This document shows, piece by piece, positions 1 through 10,933 of a DNA stretch of 64,000 nt (positions are counted from its first letter, which is position 1; every line of letters begins with the position of its first letter). Below the pieces are notes generated by a model. The model saw only the letters and a program-made list of their open reading frames with translations. It had not been told where the DNA came from and did no database searches. The stretch is from Thermococcaceae archaeon. GTDB taxonomy: Archaea > Methanobacteriota_B > Thermococci > Thermococcales > Thermococcaceae. A program made the translations under genes and the position numbers. Where the stretch lies: positions 1-64,000 of the forward strand of contig JASGLT010000009.1 of assembly GCA_030156945.1 (NCBI GenBank). Direction: 5' to 3'.

Positions 1-10
1 CTTCCGATCT
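1..10. other. Sequencing adapter remnant at contig end
   Basis: The first ten bases, CTTCCGATCT, are identical to the 3' end shared by Illumina TruSeq-type adapters. Genomic sequence appears to begin at base 11. The match is read directly from the sequence; a chance ten-base match at the exact first base is unlikely. It means the left edge is an untrimmed contig end and the stop codon at 9-11 is artificial. Confidence 0.85.
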
Positions 11-284
11 AAAAATAGGGCATCGGGTACAGAAAACCGAATATCCCAACCTCACGAACCCTTAAAACGGGCTCATAACTCACCTCCTCGGCAATGGGGA
101 TGTTCACGAAACTGCCCAAAAGGGCCATAACGAAGAGGGTAAAAGCCACTTCGGGAGGCAGGCCAAGCCTTCCAAAAGCAACGAGCACAGCGCCCGAGAA
201 GAACACGAATATCAAAACGAGCAGTACGCCAAGGATGAGAAGGAGCGGCCACCAGAGGGGAGGGAAGAAAAACCGACGCCTCAT
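9..284 (-). CDS. DUF1614 family membrane protein, 3' part missing
   Basis: N-terminal 91 residues of a DUF1614-type integral membrane protein of unknown function. A basic start ([12 protein letters not shown]) is followed by two hydrophobic membrane segments and the family-like stretch GSFVNIPI, then a conserved soluble turn. Family members I know of are well over 200 residues, so most of the gene lies beyond the contig edge, and the apparent stop is formed partly by adapter bases. I place the start at the ATG at 284, which overlaps the upstream ASCH gene's stop as ATGA. An in-frame start at 308 would give a longer overlap and is less likely. It is probably co-transcribed with the ASCH gene. 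Confidence 0.75.
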   Translation of the reverse strand: MRRRFFFPPLWWPLLLILGVLLVLIFVFFSGAVLVAFGRLGLPPEVAFTLFVMALLGSFVNIPIAEEVSYEPVLRVREVGIFGFLYPMPYF

Positions 285-649
285 TCCTTCACCACCACTT
301 TCGCCCATATCTGAGCTCCCCTGGTCATCTCCACGTCCTTTGGCTTCTTGAACTTTTTACCGTTCCTGAGAACCCAGGCGTAGAGGGGTTTGCCGTTGGA
401 ATATTCCCGGAGGAACTCAATGCTGACCCTGTGCTTGTCCTCATGCTCGGCCAGCTCCTCGGGAGTGAAGGGGCCCAGAACCTCCACGAGCTCCGCCTTT
501 CCTATCGCCTTACCGTTGGAGAGTATGAGTATTTCGCCTCTCGTCTTTGTTCTCGACTTCCGTATCTCCCAGACCTTTTTCCCCTCCACTATAAGGCTCG
601 CAAAGGGTTCCCTGACTATTAGACCCTTTTTCTTTTCCCCTGCCATCAT
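281..649 (-). CDS. ASCH domain protein
   Basis: A 122-residue single-domain ASCH protein. These beta-barrel proteins are related to PUA domains and are thought to bind RNA; some cleave modified nucleosides. The characteristic loop [12 protein letters not shown] (about residues 23-34) carries the G-K-x-x-E-x-R signature. It is the first gene of a short leftward transcript with the DUF1614 gene. A TATA-like TTTTATTAAGG lies at about 668-678 on this strand, close enough that the mRNA may be almost leaderless. The start could be either of two adjacent ATG codons (649 or 646). The target RNA or nucleoside cannot be inferred. Confidence 0.8.
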   Translation of the reverse strand: MMAGEKKKGLIVREPFASLIVEGKKVWEIRKSRTKTRGEILILSNGKAIGKAELVEVLGPFTPEELAEHEDKHRVSIEFLREYSNGKPLYAWVLRNGKKFKKPKDVEMTRGAQIWAKVVVKE

Positions 650-733
650 GCTAGATTTGGGTCAAACCTTAATAAAACCAACGCCGGAAAATACTTTAAG
701 GAAAAAGCCGAAAAGTCCCTGGAGGTTCGACCG

Positions 734-1369
734 ATGAAGATAATATGGTATGGTCATGCATGCTTCTGGATTGAAATGAACGGGGTTAAATTGCTGATAG
801 ACCCTTACCCTGAAGTAGACGACGAGAGGATAGGAGAGGTGGACTACATACTAATCACCCACGAGCACACGGACCACTACGGAAAGGTTGAGCTGCTCTC
901 CAGACTCAGGGATGCAACAGTCATAGGGCCAAAGCCGGTCTATCTTATGGCCGTGAGCGATGGTGTGACCAAGGTTAGAGAGATTGAAGCCGGCGAGACT
1001 ATAGAGCTTGAGAACGGAGTCAGAGTTACTGCCGTTTATGTTGAACATCCATCAAGCCAGTACCCCCTCGGATACCTCATAGAGAACGAGAAGAGGGTCT
1101 TTCACGCTGGAGATACCTACTCCACACCCGCCCTCCAGAGACTGAGGGGAAAAGTGGACATCCTCCTAGTCCCCATAAGCGGGCGCTCTACCGCCAACGA
1201 AAGGGAAGCGGCACAGATAGTCGAGGACATAAGGCCCCGTGTTGTAATACCCATGCACTACGGCGTCTACGGCGAGGGTGACCCCCAAAAGCTCAGGGAA
1301 GAGCTGCAGAGAAGGAGGGTCTGGGCACTCGTCAAGGAGCTCAAGCCCTACGAAGAGCTGACCCTTTAG
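734..1369 (+). CDS. MBL-fold metal-dependent hydrolase (COG2220/UPF0173 type)
   Basis: A metallo-beta-lactamase-fold hydrolase of 211 residues. The signature THEHTDH (residues 37-43) supplies the dinuclear metal ligands; further ligands are GD in FHAGDTY and the histidine in PMHYG near the C-terminus. The N-terminal [12 protein letters not shown] pattern is typical of the small archaeal and bacterial UPF0173/UlaG-like group, whose substrate is generally unknown. The start is well supported by GGAGG at 721-725, eight bases before the ATG, with a TATA-like TACTTTAAGG upstream near 690. Its stop lies directly against radB, so the two are probably one transcript. Confidence 0.82.
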   Translation: MKIIWYGHACFWIEMNGVKLLIDPYPEVDDERIGEVDYILITHEHTDHYGKVELLSRLRDATVIGPKPVYLMAVSDGVTKVREIEAGETIELENGVRVTAVYVEHPSSQYPLGYLIENEKRVFHAGDTYSTPALQRLRGKVDILLVPISGRSTANEREAAQIVEDIRPRVVIPMHYGVYGEGDPQKLREELQRRRVWALVKELKPYEELTL

Positions 1370-1378
1370 GTGAACCCC

Positions 1379-2083
1379 ATGCTCTCAACCGGCGTTAATT
1401 CTATAGACACTCTCTTAGGCGGGGGATTCGGCAGGGGAGTTATCACCCAGGTATACGGCAGTTTTGCCACCGGAAAAACCACCCTTGCAATGCAAACCGG
1501 GCTGTTGAGCGGGGGAAAGGTTGCATACGTAGACACGGAGGGCGGTTTTTTTCCCGAGAGGCTGCAGCAGATGGCGGAAAGCAGGGGGCTCGATCCAGAG
1601 GAGTCCCTCCAACGCTTCATAATCTTCACCCCCGGGGACTTCAAAGAGCAGAGACGGACTATAGGCTCACTGAAGAAGCTCATCGACCCCTCGTTCTCCC
1701 TCGTGGTCGTGGATTCAATAACCGCCCACTACCGCGCGGAAGAGCAGAGAAAAAACCTAACAAACGAACTCGCAAAACAGCTCCAAGTTCTTCTCTGGAT
1801 AGCAAGAAAACACAACATCCCCGTCATAGTAACCAACCAGGTTCACTTTGATACGAGAGCGGAAAGGACCAAACCCGTAGCCGAGCACACTCTGGGCTAC
1901 CGCTGCAAGGACATCATAAGACTCGACAAGCTCAACTCGCCGGGAAGCCGGATTGCAGTCCTCGAAAGGCACAGATTCAGGCCGGAGGGATTGATTGCCT
2001 ACTTCCGGATAACGGAGAAGGGCATAGAGGACGTTGATTTATTACGTCCTGAAGGTCAACCGCCAAAAAGCCTTCCTCCCTGA
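1379..2083 (+). CDS. radB: DNA repair and recombination protein RadB
   Basis: RadB is the euryarchaeal RecA/Rad51 paralogue that assists RadA-mediated homologous recombination. The Walker A motif YGSFATGKTT lies near residues 28-37 and Walker B is FSLVVVDS. There is no N-terminal helix-hairpin-helix domain, which separates RadB from RadA. I choose the ATG at 1379; a GTG at 1370 right after the MBL stop is possible. The conserved family body seems to end near GIEDVD, but the frame continues about 15 more residues and overlaps the convergent ATPase gene by 107 bp. That overhang looks like an acquired tail caused by loss of the native stop. Confidence 0.93.
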   Translation: MLSTGVNSIDTLLGGGFGRGVITQVYGSFATGKTTLAMQTGLLSGGKVAYVDTEGGFFPERLQQMAESRGLDPEESLQRFIIFTPGDFKEQRRTIGSLKKLIDPSFSLVVVDSITAHYRAEEQRKNLTNELAKQLQVLLWIARKHNIPVIVTNQVHFDTRAERTKPVAEHTLGYRCKDIIRLDKLNSPGSRIAVLERHRFRPEGLIAYFRITEKGIEDVDLLRPEGQPPKSLPP

Positions 2084-3422
2084 GGTCTTCCTTTCCTTCG
2101 ATGCTCCTTGCGGCAATCCCATACTTCTTCTCGCCCCTCAACGGAACGATGTTGGATTTTCTTTGGAGGTTTTCAAGGATCTTTAGAGCCTCTCTTTCCC
2201 TTAGATCTCTCCACTTAACTTCCATTAAGAGAACGTTTTTCCTGTCGTAGGCAACCACATCTATCTCCTCCCCTTTGTGCCACCACCTACCTACTCGGAG
2301 CGGTTTGAATCCAAGATCACTCCGTCTCACGAACTCCCTAACGATCTTTTCGTACTCTCTGCCGACGAAGGCCGGGAAGTTCCCCTCAAAATCGTCCCTC
2401 AGAGTATCAAAATCTCCTTCCTCAACGTGCTGGTAGTTGTGGTAGACAAAGCGGAACCAGAAGTTGAAGAACTCGTCCCGCAGGGAGTAGGCGACCTTCC
2501 TAGTCTTTCCAGGGTTTTCCGTTGCTGGCACCTCTCTTATGAGGTACTCGTAGTGATTTGTCAGTTCACTCAAGTACTTTCCGACGGTGAGAAGCTTTAG
2601 CCCAGTCCTGTCGCTTATCTCCTTGGGCGTTACGTGTCCGAGGCTGACGGCCTCCAGGATTGAGAAGTAAGAACGGTAGTACCTTCCGAACTCGAGCTTC
2701 AGGACGTTGAACCCCTCTTCCGTTAGTGGAGCAAATTCGTCAAAGAACAGATCGTCCAACGTCTTTCTTGCGTTGCCAGAGTAGTATCGCTTTAGGTAGA
2801 GAAGGTATCTCGGCATTCCGCCAAGTGCGGAGTAAAGCTCCACGAAATCTTGAGGAGAAACCCCAGCGAACTCCCTCACGAAACCATAAGCTTTCCAGAA
2901 GTCGAAGGGCTTAAGTTTCATGAACTCATCAACGCGCCCAAAGAGAGGTTCCTTCCTGTCCATGAAGAGGCGCTTTATCATCCCCACGTACGAGCCAACG
3001 GCGAGGAGGGTAAGGTTTGACTCCTCTTTTTTCAAGTCCCAGAGCTTCTGGAGGGATGAGAAGAACAAGGGCTTAACGAACCTGAAGTTCTGGAACTCGT
3101 CAAAGACAACCACTATCTTTTTCTCCCTTGAAAAGTCGAGAATGAACTCAAAGAGCTCCTCAAGGGTGGAAAACTTGAGCTTTAGGTAGCTGGGGAGATA
3201 CTCGGAGAGGTTCTTCTCAATCTCCTCTTGGAACTCCTCAAGGAGGAGAGCCTCGTCCTTTTCCCCAACGAAGAAATACAGGCCGAGCTTGTCTCTCAGG
3301 AACTCTCTCGCGAGGGCCGTCTTCCCGACCCTTCTACGTCCATAGATGACGACGAACGTTGAACCCGGCTGGGAGTGAAGCGAGTTGAGCTTTTCAATCT
3401 CCCGCTCCCTGTCGTAGAACAT
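1977..3422 (-). CDS. Archaeal ATPase with C-terminal DUF234 nuclease-like domain
   Basis: An archaeal-type P-loop ATPase of about 481 residues. Walker A is YGRRRVGKTA near the N-terminus, Walker B is IVVVFDEFQN, and sensor-like LLAVGS follows. A middle winged-helix-like section (around GHVTPKEISDRTG) precedes a DUF234 domain with a PD-(D/E)XK-like signature, EIDVVAYDRKNVLLMEVKW, whose D, E and K may form a nuclease site. The cellular role of the family is unknown. I place the start at the ATG at 3422 (MFYDREREI); the frame upstream is non-conserved. The promoter carries an inverted repeat overlapping the start codon. The 3' end runs 107 bp into radB. Confidence 0.85.
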   Translation of the reverse strand: MFYDREREIEKLNSLHSQPGSTFVVIYGRRRVGKTALAREFLRDKLGLYFFVGEKDEALLLEEFQEEIEKNLSEYLPSYLKLKFSTLEELFEFILDFSREKKIVVVFDEFQNFRFVKPLFFSSLQKLWDLKKEESNLTLLAVGSYVGMIKRLFMDRKEPLFGRVDEFMKLKPFDFWKAYGFVREFAGVSPQDFVELYSALGGMPRYLLYLKRYYSGNARKTLDDLFFDEFAPLTEEGFNVLKLEFGRYYRSYFSILEAVSLGHVTPKEISDRTGLKLLTVGKYLSELTNHYEYLIREVPATENPGKTRKVAYSLRDEFFNFWFRFVYHNYQHVEEGDFDTLRDDFEGNFPAFVGREYEKIVREFVRRSDLGFKPLRVGRWWHKGEEIDVVAYDRKNVLLMEVKWRDLREREALKILENLQRKSNIVPLRGEKKYGIAARSIEGKEDLREEGFLAVDLQDVINQRPLCPSPLSGSRQSIPPA

Positions 3423-3465
3423 ATTACCCACCAAGTATATTACTGATTGGGTAATATTTAAGGGT
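3421..3465 (-). promoter_or_regulatory. Promoter with inverted repeat over ATPase start
   Basis: On the leftward strand a TATA-like TTAAATAT (about 3453-3460) lies some 30 bp before the ATG at 3422. Perfect 10-bp arms ATATTACCCA (3421-3430) and TGGGTAATAT (3448-3457) flank it. A second inner box, TATTACTGATTGGGTAATA (3438-3456), has 6-bp arms. The outer arm overlaps the start codon, which implies a leaderless transcript. The arrangement fits a repressor site covering both TATA and transcription start. Confidence 0.6.
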
Positions 3466-3474
3466 TGCGGAAAA

Positions 3475-3582
3475 TCAAAGCTTCGGCTCGATCTTCTCAA
3501 GCTCTCCAAAAAGCTCTATCGTCCGCTTGAGAATTTCGACGACCTTGTAGATGTGCTCAAGCTCTTCCAGGCTCAGTTTCAT
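3475..3582 (-). pseudogene. Short ORF, possible gene remnant
   Basis: A 35-codon reading frame starting at the ATG at 3582 and rich in charged, coiled-coil-like residues (LEELEHIYKVVEILKR). The same frame stays open upstream for about 37 more codons without an ATG, GTG or TTG start. This suggests the 3' end of a larger gene whose 5' part was lost. No family recognised. It could equally be a chance frame; it has no clear ribosome site. Confidence 0.3.
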
Positions 3583-3831
3583 TCCCTTCCTGTCCTTCAG
3601 GTACTTCTCGACAACCCCCTCCCCTGAGGAAGGGAGCTGAAGAAGCCATGAAAAAGCCAGAGTGAGTAAAATTGACTTTAATAGACCGCCACCTTACGAA
3701 ACTCGGATTTCGACGCGGAAGCGGGATCTGCTGGTAGGGCTGGAAATGGGTCGTTCCAAGCTTCAAGAAACTGGCAACGCACGAGTAAAGACTGAAAAAG
3801 AGGTAGAAAAGGCTGGCATCAGAGCTCTACC
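3583..3831. other. Intergenic region, possible decayed mobile DNA
   Basis: No convincing gene. On the plus strand a frame from 3641 to 3835 encodes a basic peptide ending [20 protein letters not shown] with no start codon of its own. It vaguely resembles the variable tail of IS605-type TnpB proteins, but no zinc ribbon or catalytic motif remains, so I do not call a transposase. Base composition is mixed and no terminal inverted repeats were seen. Confidence 0.35.
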
Positions 3832-5247
3832 CTAAACCTTCTCATAGACCTCTTGGACGATGCGGAGGGCCGTTCTGTACAGCTTTTCTGTGATTATGCC
3901 GTCCTCATAGTGCTGGGTCAGCTTTTCTTTGTCCACTATTTCCTTCTTCCCGTCGGGCCACTTTACGATATCCACCTCGAGGTCGACGTAGCGGGCCTTC
4001 TCGGGGTAAATCTCAACGGGCGTGTTTATGTTGTAGTACTCCCCCTTCAGGTTGCCGTTTCTGTCGTAGTATCGGTGTACAAACCACCACTTTCCGGCCT
4101 CTATCTCAGTTATAGCATAGTCCCCACTCTCTATGGGTATATCAAGTCCGTCGTAAACCTTTCCTGGCTTCAGGCGGCGTTTGAAAGTCACCTTGAGGGG
4201 TTCAACCGAGACCTCCATGACCTCCCCCGGCCCAATTCTCATCTTCTGACCGTCGGGCTTCACATGCTCCAGCCCGAAGAGCCAGCCGCGCTTGGGCCCC
4301 TTGGTCTCAACGAGGGTTTCCCAGAACCCTTGGCGCACCTTTTCCCTCTGTGAGGGGAGCTTCCTGAGAATGCCCTCCGCTATCTCAACCGCGAAACTGA
4401 GCTCTGGGTCGTTTGCCTTTAGCTGGTGGTGTCCCGGGACCGTTGGAACCACCTTGTTCCTAACTTCATCCAGCTTTTTCTTCGCCCCTCCCCCAAATTC
4501 AACCTCGTATATGTTCCTCCCTTCGATCACAAGCGACGGGGCAAAGTACGTGTCGGCCTTAGCGAGTCTGTCAGCAAGCTTGGAGAGCTTAACTATCTCG
4601 TCTCGGAGGGTGTTCCAGTCCTTGTAGGCTGCGGCAGTCCTCCAAAGAATGCCCCAATCTCCGAGGTCGATGCTGAGACCGAGTATGCGGAGCCTCTCGC
4701 GCTCGTTTGGATCCCTTATCTTGCGTGAAATCTTAACGTGCCTCTGCGCCCCAAGGGGTTTTGGGATAAGGACAGCGTAATCCCCCGGAACGGTCAGGGA
4801 GAGGCTGAGCCTCGGAAGAAGGTTGTGCTTCTTGACCTGGACAAGTATCTCATCCCCCTCGTTCAGTGAGCCAGCCTCCTCCCTGGTTAGGGTGCCTATG
4901 GCGCTTCCAATGTCCACGTAAACGTACTTCTTGTCCTTCTGCACCACTATACCCTTGTAAATAGCGTGAAGCTGGTAGGGCAGCCTCCTGAAGAACACGT
5001 CTATGAACTCCTCCTCAATAACCTCCTTCGCCTTCTCAACCTCGGTACCAAACATGACAATGCCGTGCTTATCAGCTTTGTCGTATACGTCGACCTGGAA
5101 CTCATCGTACGTCTTCTCAAAATTAAAGCGCTCTGCTATCCTGGAACTCGGCTGGGAGATTTTAAAGCCCCTGTCGAGGAAAATCTTGGTCAGCGCCGTG
5201 CTGTAGATTCCCCTAATCCGAACTGAAACTCCTGTGTCTGTAGACAC
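3832..5247 (-). CDS. Probable ribonuclease FAU-1
   Basis: FAU-1 is a Thermococcales protein first described from Pyrococcus furiosus as binding AU-rich RNA, later linked to RNase E/G-like cleavage and 5S rRNA maturation. The protein is about 471 residues, the usual family length. An N-terminal RNase E/G-like region includes an S1-like segment ([15 protein letters not shown]), and a DUF402 domain follows in the C-terminal third. Three in-frame GTG codons (5256, 5253, 5247) are possible starts. I choose 5247 because GAGGTG lies six bases before it. The gene overlaps the end of the upstream coiled-coil gene by about 35 bp, so the two are translationally linked. Confidence 0.88.
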   Translation of the reverse strand: MSTDTGVSVRIRGIYSTALTKIFLDRGFKISQPSSRIAERFNFEKTYDEFQVDVYDKADKHGIVMFGTEVEKAKEVIEEEFIDVFFRRLPYQLHAIYKGIVVQKDKKYVYVDIGSAIGTLTREEAGSLNEGDEILVQVKKHNLLPRLSLSLTVPGDYAVLIPKPLGAQRHVKISRKIRDPNERERLRILGLSIDLGDWGILWRTAAAYKDWNTLRDEIVKLSKLADRLAKADTYFAPSLVIEGRNIYEVEFGGGAKKKLDEVRNKVVPTVPGHHQLKANDPELSFAVEIAEGILRKLPSQREKVRQGFWETLVETKGPKRGWLFGLEHVKPDGQKMRIGPGEVMEVSVEPLKVTFKRRLKPGKVYDGLDIPIESGDYAITEIEAGKWWFVHRYYDRNGNLKGEYYNINTPVEIYPEKARYVDLEVDIVKWPDGKKEIVDKEKLTQHYEDGIITEKLYRTALRIVQEVYEKV

Positions 5248-5959
5248 CTTCACCACCTCTCATCCTCTTTTCCACAACCCCGATGAGCGTGAGCCCTTCC
5301 AGGATTTCCTCAGCTCCGGAAACCCCGCTCAGTTTTTCAACGTTCCTCGCCTCGACCCAGAGGAGTCCCTGGGAGTGCCAGGTCTTAAGCGCCCACTCAA
5401 CCTTGTGGACATCGCCTGGATGAGTGTAGAGGCGATAAACAAACCGCCTCAGCGCCTCAAGCTCCCCCTCGATTTCATCTATTTTCCTCAGCTTGTCGAG
5501 TATACCAGCGGGCACCTTTTTCTTATTTTCGGCGTCGGCTATAAGCTCGAGACCCTCAACTTCACTTGCCAGCGTGCTCAGGGCCTTCCTAACCCCGTAG
5601 TCATAAACCCTGTGGAACTGAATAAGCCTATCGAGAAGGCCCTTAACCTTCAGCCTCGCCTCGTAATCCAGCTCCTGGACGAGTGCAGACATGAGCTCCT
5701 CAAGCCTGAACTTCATCTGATGCTCGTTCTTGTAGAGATCCTTGGCGAGCTCCCCGATCCTACCCCCCATCTGGGAAAGCTCTTTGTAGAGTTCCGTGGA
5801 TATTTCAAGCTTTTCCTGGGAAATAGCGTGCAGACCCTTCAGTTTGGTGAAAAGCGCTTCCCTCTCAGTTTCACCGTAGAGACCCGGGAAGGCCTTTTCA
5901 AAGTCCGAGTGAAGCTTCTCAAGGCGGGATATCCTAGACTTAATTTCTTGAACCTTCAT
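5213..5959 (-). CDS. Conserved coiled-coil protein of unknown function
   Basis: A 248-residue, largely helical, charged protein with no membrane segment and no enzymatic motif I recognise. Heptad-like stretches occur around residues 5-35 and 60-100. It sits directly upstream of and overlapping FAU-1, so a role in RNA metabolism is possible, but that is inference from position only. I choose the ATG at 5959 behind GGGGGTG; a GTG at 5965 is also in frame. Function unknown. Confidence 0.7.
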   Translation of the reverse strand: MKVQEIKSRISRLEKLHSDFEKAFPGLYGETEREALFTKLKGLHAISQEKLEISTELYKELSQMGGRIGELAKDLYKNEHQMKFRLEELMSALVQELDYEARLKVKGLLDRLIQFHRVYDYGVRKALSTLASEVEGLELIADAENKKKVPAGILDKLRKIDEIEGELEALRRFVYRLYTHPGDVHKVEWALKTWHSQGLLWVEARNVEKLSGVSGAEEILEGLTLIGVVEKRMRGGEGVYRHRSFSSD

Positions 5960-6084
5960 CCGCACCCCCTAAAAAATCCTAAGCCCTCCCCCTACTTTTA
6001 CTTTTCGATGGATTTTTGTTAAGCTTTTTAGTTTACCCAAAACGCTTTTTTAAGCTATAACATTACCCACCAGTGGTGAATGGG

Positions 6085-7011
6085 ATGGTCCTCTACGACC
6101 GCTTCGGAAGGCCAGTAACGAACCTCAGGATTTCGCTCACGCAGGAGTGCAACTACCGCTGCTTCTTCTGTCACAGGGAGGGGCAGAGGTTTCCCACAAG
6201 AAACGAAATAACCCCCGATGAAATAGAGCGCCTCGTTAGAATCGCATCACGGCTTGGAATAAGAAAGGTAAAGCTCACTGGCGGAGAGCCTACTGTGAGA
6301 GAGGACATAATCGAAATAGTGAGGCGGATAAAGCCATACGTTATCGACCTCAGCATGACGACCAACGGAAGTAGGCTGAAGGAGCTGGCGAAGCCGCTGG
6401 CTAAAGCGGGCCTCGACAGGGTAAACGTATCACTCCACAGTCTGAAGACAGAAGTCTATAAGCAAATAACCGGCGTTGATGGGCTTGAGGATGTTCTTGA
6501 GGGCATTGAGGAAGCGGTGAAATACCTTTCGCCTGTGAAGCTCAACATGACCGTCATGAGAGGACTAAACGACGGCGAAATCTGGGATATGGTTGAATTC
6601 GCAGCTAAAACTAGGACGATCCTCCAGCTGATAGAGCTTGAGGCTCCCAGGGAGATGACCGAGGCGGCCTTTTTCAGAAAGTACTTCTACCCGCTCAAGC
6701 CCGTTGAGGAGAAACTAGAAAAGCTTGCCGTTGAAACACGGGAGAGGCAGATGCACCGGAGGAAAAAGTACTTCATCCCGACGGACTACGGCACTGCCGA
6801 GGTTGAGGTCGTTCGGGCCATGCACAACACTGTCTTCTGCGCTAACTGCACGAGGCTGAGGGTTACCTCAGATGGCAAGTTCAAGACTTGCCTCCTGAGG
6901 AACGACGATTTCATTGACTTCCTTTCTGCTATGAGAAATGGGGCGAGCGATGAGGAGATAGTCGAAATACTGAAAAAGGCCGTGTTCATGAGGGAGCCGT
7001 ACTGGAGATAA
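6085..7011 (+). CDS. moaA: GTP 3',8-cyclase MoaA
   Basis: MoaA is the radical SAM enzyme that rearranges GTP in the first step of molybdopterin (here probably tungstopterin) cofactor synthesis. The N-terminal cluster motif CNYRCFFC (CxxxCxxC) lies near residue 22, followed by [10 protein letters not shown] for SAM binding. The C-terminal second [4Fe-4S] site is represented by [10 protein letters not shown] and a later cysteine in KTCLL. The length (about 308) fits the archaeal family. I choose the ATG at 6085, which has GGTGAA just upstream; GTG codons at 6073 and 6076 are alternatives. The promoter TATA is TTTTTTAAGC before 6055. Thermococcales use tungsten enzymes, so this is core metabolism. 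Confidence 0.92.
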   Translation: MVLYDRFGRPVTNLRISLTQECNYRCFFCHREGQRFPTRNEITPDEIERLVRIASRLGIRKVKLTGGEPTVREDIIEIVRRIKPYVIDLSMTTNGSRLKELAKPLAKAGLDRVNVSLHSLKTEVYKQITGVDGLEDVLEGIEEAVKYLSPVKLNMTVMRGLNDGEIWDMVEFAAKTRTILQLIELEAPREMTEAAFFRKYFYPLKPVEEKLEKLAVETRERQMHRRKKYFIPTDYGTAEVEVVRAMHNTVFCANCTRLRVTSDGKFKTCLLRNDDFIDFLSAMRNGASDEEIVEILKKAVFMREPYWR

Positions 7012-7064
7012 CTGAGGAAACGCTTTAATACCCGGTTCACGTATATAGATGGGGAGGGGCTAAA

Positions 7065-8940
<1,876 letters not shown>

Positions 8941-9011
8941 GAGTCCAAAACCAAAATTTCAGAATAAGGTAAGTTATTTATAGTTCCACGGCCAACATTA
9001 AGGTGGGCTTC

Positions 9012-9728
9012 ATGATGGGGAGAATCTCAACCGGGGTGGAAGGACTCGATGAAATGCTCCAAGGAGGGCTCATCCCCGGAAGAACGTACCTCGTAAAGGG
9101 TGGCCCTGGTAGCGGTAAAACCACTCTGGCAGTTCAGTTCATAATGGAAGGCGTTAAAAACGGCGAAAAATGCCTTTACATGACCCTAGAGGAGTCCCCA
9201 AAATCCCTGAAAGAAAACGTTGCCAAGTTCGGTTTCTATCTAGACCACCCCAACGTCATGCTCATTGACGCCAGACCAGGCGTCACGGACATGGGCGACC
9301 TCTTTCTTGACGATTTCCACGCCAAGCTGACTCAGAACTTCGAGGGCATGATAAAAAGTGTAGAGGAACTCCTCCAGTCATGGGAGTACTCCAGAGTAGC
9401 TATCGACCCGATAACCATGATGAAGATAACCCTCAAGGATGAACTGGACTACAGAAGGCTGTTCCTGCGTTTCCTGGAAGTCCTCGACCGCTACAATGTC
9501 ACTGCACTCTTTACCGCAGAACTTATTTCAACGGACATTGAGGAATACATGGCCAGCGGTGTTATAGAGCTCAGAACCATTGAAACCAGCACGGGCAGAA
9601 CTCTCAGGGGAATCAAGATAACCAAGTTCCGTGGAAGTGGTTTTGACGACGAGATGAGGCCCTATTCCATAACAGAACGCGGCATGGAAGTCTATTCACG
9701 CATCGGATTCAGGGAGACTTCTGTCTGA
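9012..9728 (+). CDS. KaiC-like RecA-superfamily ATPase
   Basis: A single-domain KaiC/GvpD-type ATPase of 238 residues. It opens with RISTGVEGLDEMLQGGLIPG, then Walker A VKGGPGSGKTTLA (around residues 28-40), then YMTLEES and Walker B-like RVAIDP. These stand-alone KaiC-like proteins are abundant in Thermococcales and are generally suspected to have signalling or regulatory roles. No partner kinase or motility gene is adjacent. AGGTGG sits five bases before the ATG at 9012. A TATA-like TTATTTATAG near 8974 gives it its own promoter. Substrate unknown. Confidence 0.85.
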   Translation: MMGRISTGVEGLDEMLQGGLIPGRTYLVKGGPGSGKTTLAVQFIMEGVKNGEKCLYMTLEESPKSLKENVAKFGFYLDHPNVMLIDARPGVTDMGDLFLDDFHAKLTQNFEGMIKSVEELLQSWEYSRVAIDPITMMKITLKDELDYRRLFLRFLEVLDRYNVTALFTAELISTDIEEYMASGVIELRTIETSTGRTLRGIKITKFRGSGFDDEMRPYSITERGMEVYSRIGFRETSV

Positions 9729-9890
9729 GTACCCATCAAAGAAAACCCAACCTCAACCATCCTCAGAGAGGAGAGAATTCCTTTAAAGCCCGAGGCCATT
9801 TAGGTCTTAACACCCGAGGGGCTTGTTGAGATTGCAAAGGAAAGTATGGGGAGGAGTATCTAAGCCCCTTGTTAAAAGAGATGTTCTTCC

Positions 9891-9935
9891 GTGAATTATT
9901 CACGCGAGCATAGTTTCGAGTGAAAGTTTTATTAG
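9891..9935 (+). promoter_or_regulatory. Promoter and palindrome upstream of mntA-hepT
   Basis: GTGAATTATTCAC (9891-9903) is a perfect 13-bp palindrome. A further GTGAA half-site at 9920-9924 pairs with the TTCAC at 9899-9903. A TATA-like TTTTATTAG (about 9927-9935) lies some 25-30 bp before the ATG at 9959. This fits an operator for autoregulation of the toxin-antitoxin pair, but no regulator is identified. Confidence 0.4.
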
Positions 9936-9958
9936 CTTAGCCGCATAATAACTTACGT

Positions 9959-10261
9959 ATGATGAGCGCGGAGGAGATAGTTGAGGTTCTCAGAAAGCAT
10001 CGGGACGAGATAAAAAGGTTCGGGGTTAGGGAACTCTGGCTCTTTGGCTCCTACGTCAGGGGCGAAGCTGGGGAGGACAGCGATGTTGACATCCTGGTCG
10101 AGTTCGAACCTGGGAAGAAGACCTTCGACAACTACATGGGACTCAAGCTCTACATCGAAGACCTTCTCGGGGTTGAGGTGGATCTCATAACGGTGGAGGC
10201 TCTCAAACCCGGGGTGAGAAAATACATTTGGAAAGAGGCGGTGGCCATTGAGGGACTATAG
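9959..10261 (+). CDS. mntA: MntA-type nucleotidyltransferase antitoxin
   Basis: A minimal nucleotidyltransferase of 100 residues. The fold signature GSYVRG (residues 30-35) is followed by SDVDILVEF (41-49) with the metal-binding Asp42 and Asp44. In HEPN/MNT modules the MNT protein neutralises the HEPN toxin by AMPylating a tyrosine of its active site. It starts at one of two adjacent ATGs (9959, 9962) and overlaps hepT by 14 bp. The mRNA appears nearly leaderless. The pair lies in an accessory region beside a DUF4143 ATPase. Confidence 0.88.
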   Translation: MMSAEEIVEVLRKHRDEIKRFGVRELWLFGSYVRGEAGEDSDVDILVEFEPGKKTFDNYMGLKLYIEDLLGVEVDLITVEALKPGVRKYIWKEAVAIEGL

Positions 10262-10583
10262 GCTCTACATCGAGGACGTCCTTGAGGCCATTGAGCGGAT
10301 AGAACAGTACACCGAGGGGTTAGACCTTGAAGAGTTCAGGAGAAACCCGATGGTAGTTGACGCCGTCGTCAGGAACCTTGAGATTATTGGGGAAGTGTGT
10401 AGAGCTATTCCAGAAGAGGTGAGGGAGAACCATCCCGAAATCGAGTGGAGGAAGATAGTGGGGCTTAGAAACATCCTGATCCACCAGTACTTTGGGATCG
10501 ATGTTGAGATAGTCTGGGACTTGGTGAGGAACAAGCTTCCAGAGCTAAGGGAGAAAGTGGAGAAGCTCCTTGAGGAGCTGTAG
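10248..10583 (+). CDS. hepT: HepT-type HEPN toxin (DUF86)
   Basis: An all-helical 111-residue HEPN domain of the DUF86/HepT family, an RNase-type toxin. The catalytic RX4HXY motif is RNILIHQY: Arg74, His79 and Tyr81. Tyr81 is the expected AMPylation target of the cognate MntA. The motif is complete, so the protein looks active. Translation probably begins at TTG 10248, inside the last codons of mntA, which gives coupled synthesis. Confidence 0.88.
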   Translation: MRDYRLYIEDVLEAIERIEQYTEGLDLEEFRRNPMVVDAVVRNLEIIGEVCRAIPEEVRENHPEIEWRKIVGLRNILIHQYFGIDVEIVWDLVRNKLPELREKVEKLLEEL

Positions 10584-10607
10584 TCTGCCGTCTCTTACTA
10601 GGAGCCT

Positions 10608-10856
10608 TTAAGCTCGGTTCTCGTGAAAGAACCCGACGACCTTTCCATTCTCCATCGTCTTCCTCAGCATCTCGGCGGCTTTCTCACTTCTTCTGTGTTC
10701 CTCATTCTCGTTTATCCCGTACCTCTCTGGGTTTTCGACCATCTCCCTCGTCAGCTTCAGGGCCTCGGCTATGCTGACCTCTTCCATAGCCAGCTCGTAG
10801 ACGAGGTTGTCCCTGCGGTAGGATTGGAGCCTTTTGAGCCTCTCACGGGAATCCAC
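10608..10856 (-). CDS. Small hypothetical protein
   Basis: An 82-residue, highly charged and probably helical protein starting at GTG 10856. No domain recognised. Its size and composition (ELAMEEVSIAEALKLTREMVENPERYG) are those of many archaeal antitoxins, but no toxin partner is directly beside it on the same strand. It lies downstream of the DUF4143 ATPase on the same strand, separated by about 77 bp, and could be part of that transcript. The frame is open further upstream, so it may also be a truncated remnant. Confidence 0.45.
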   Translation of the reverse strand: MDSRERLKRLQSYRRDNLVYELAMEEVSIAEALKLTREMVENPERYGINENEEHRRSEKAAEMLRKTMENGKVVGFFHENRA

Positions 10857-10933
10857 GAGAACCGTTTGAGGAAGAAGGCCTATTTTGCACCCGATGGAAG
10901 AATTAAAGCCCGGAAAGGATAAAAGTTTTCATT

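Noticed and set aside
3557-3766. 69-residue minus-strand ORF
   Set aside because: Composition is not protein-like (runs of Gly/Arg and Pro) and it overlaps another open frame; no ribosome site or family.
3641-3835. Possible IS605/TnpB C-terminal remnant on the plus strand
   Set aside because: No start, no zinc ribbon or DDE/RuvC motif and no flanking repeats; the resemblance is only to a poorly conserved tail.
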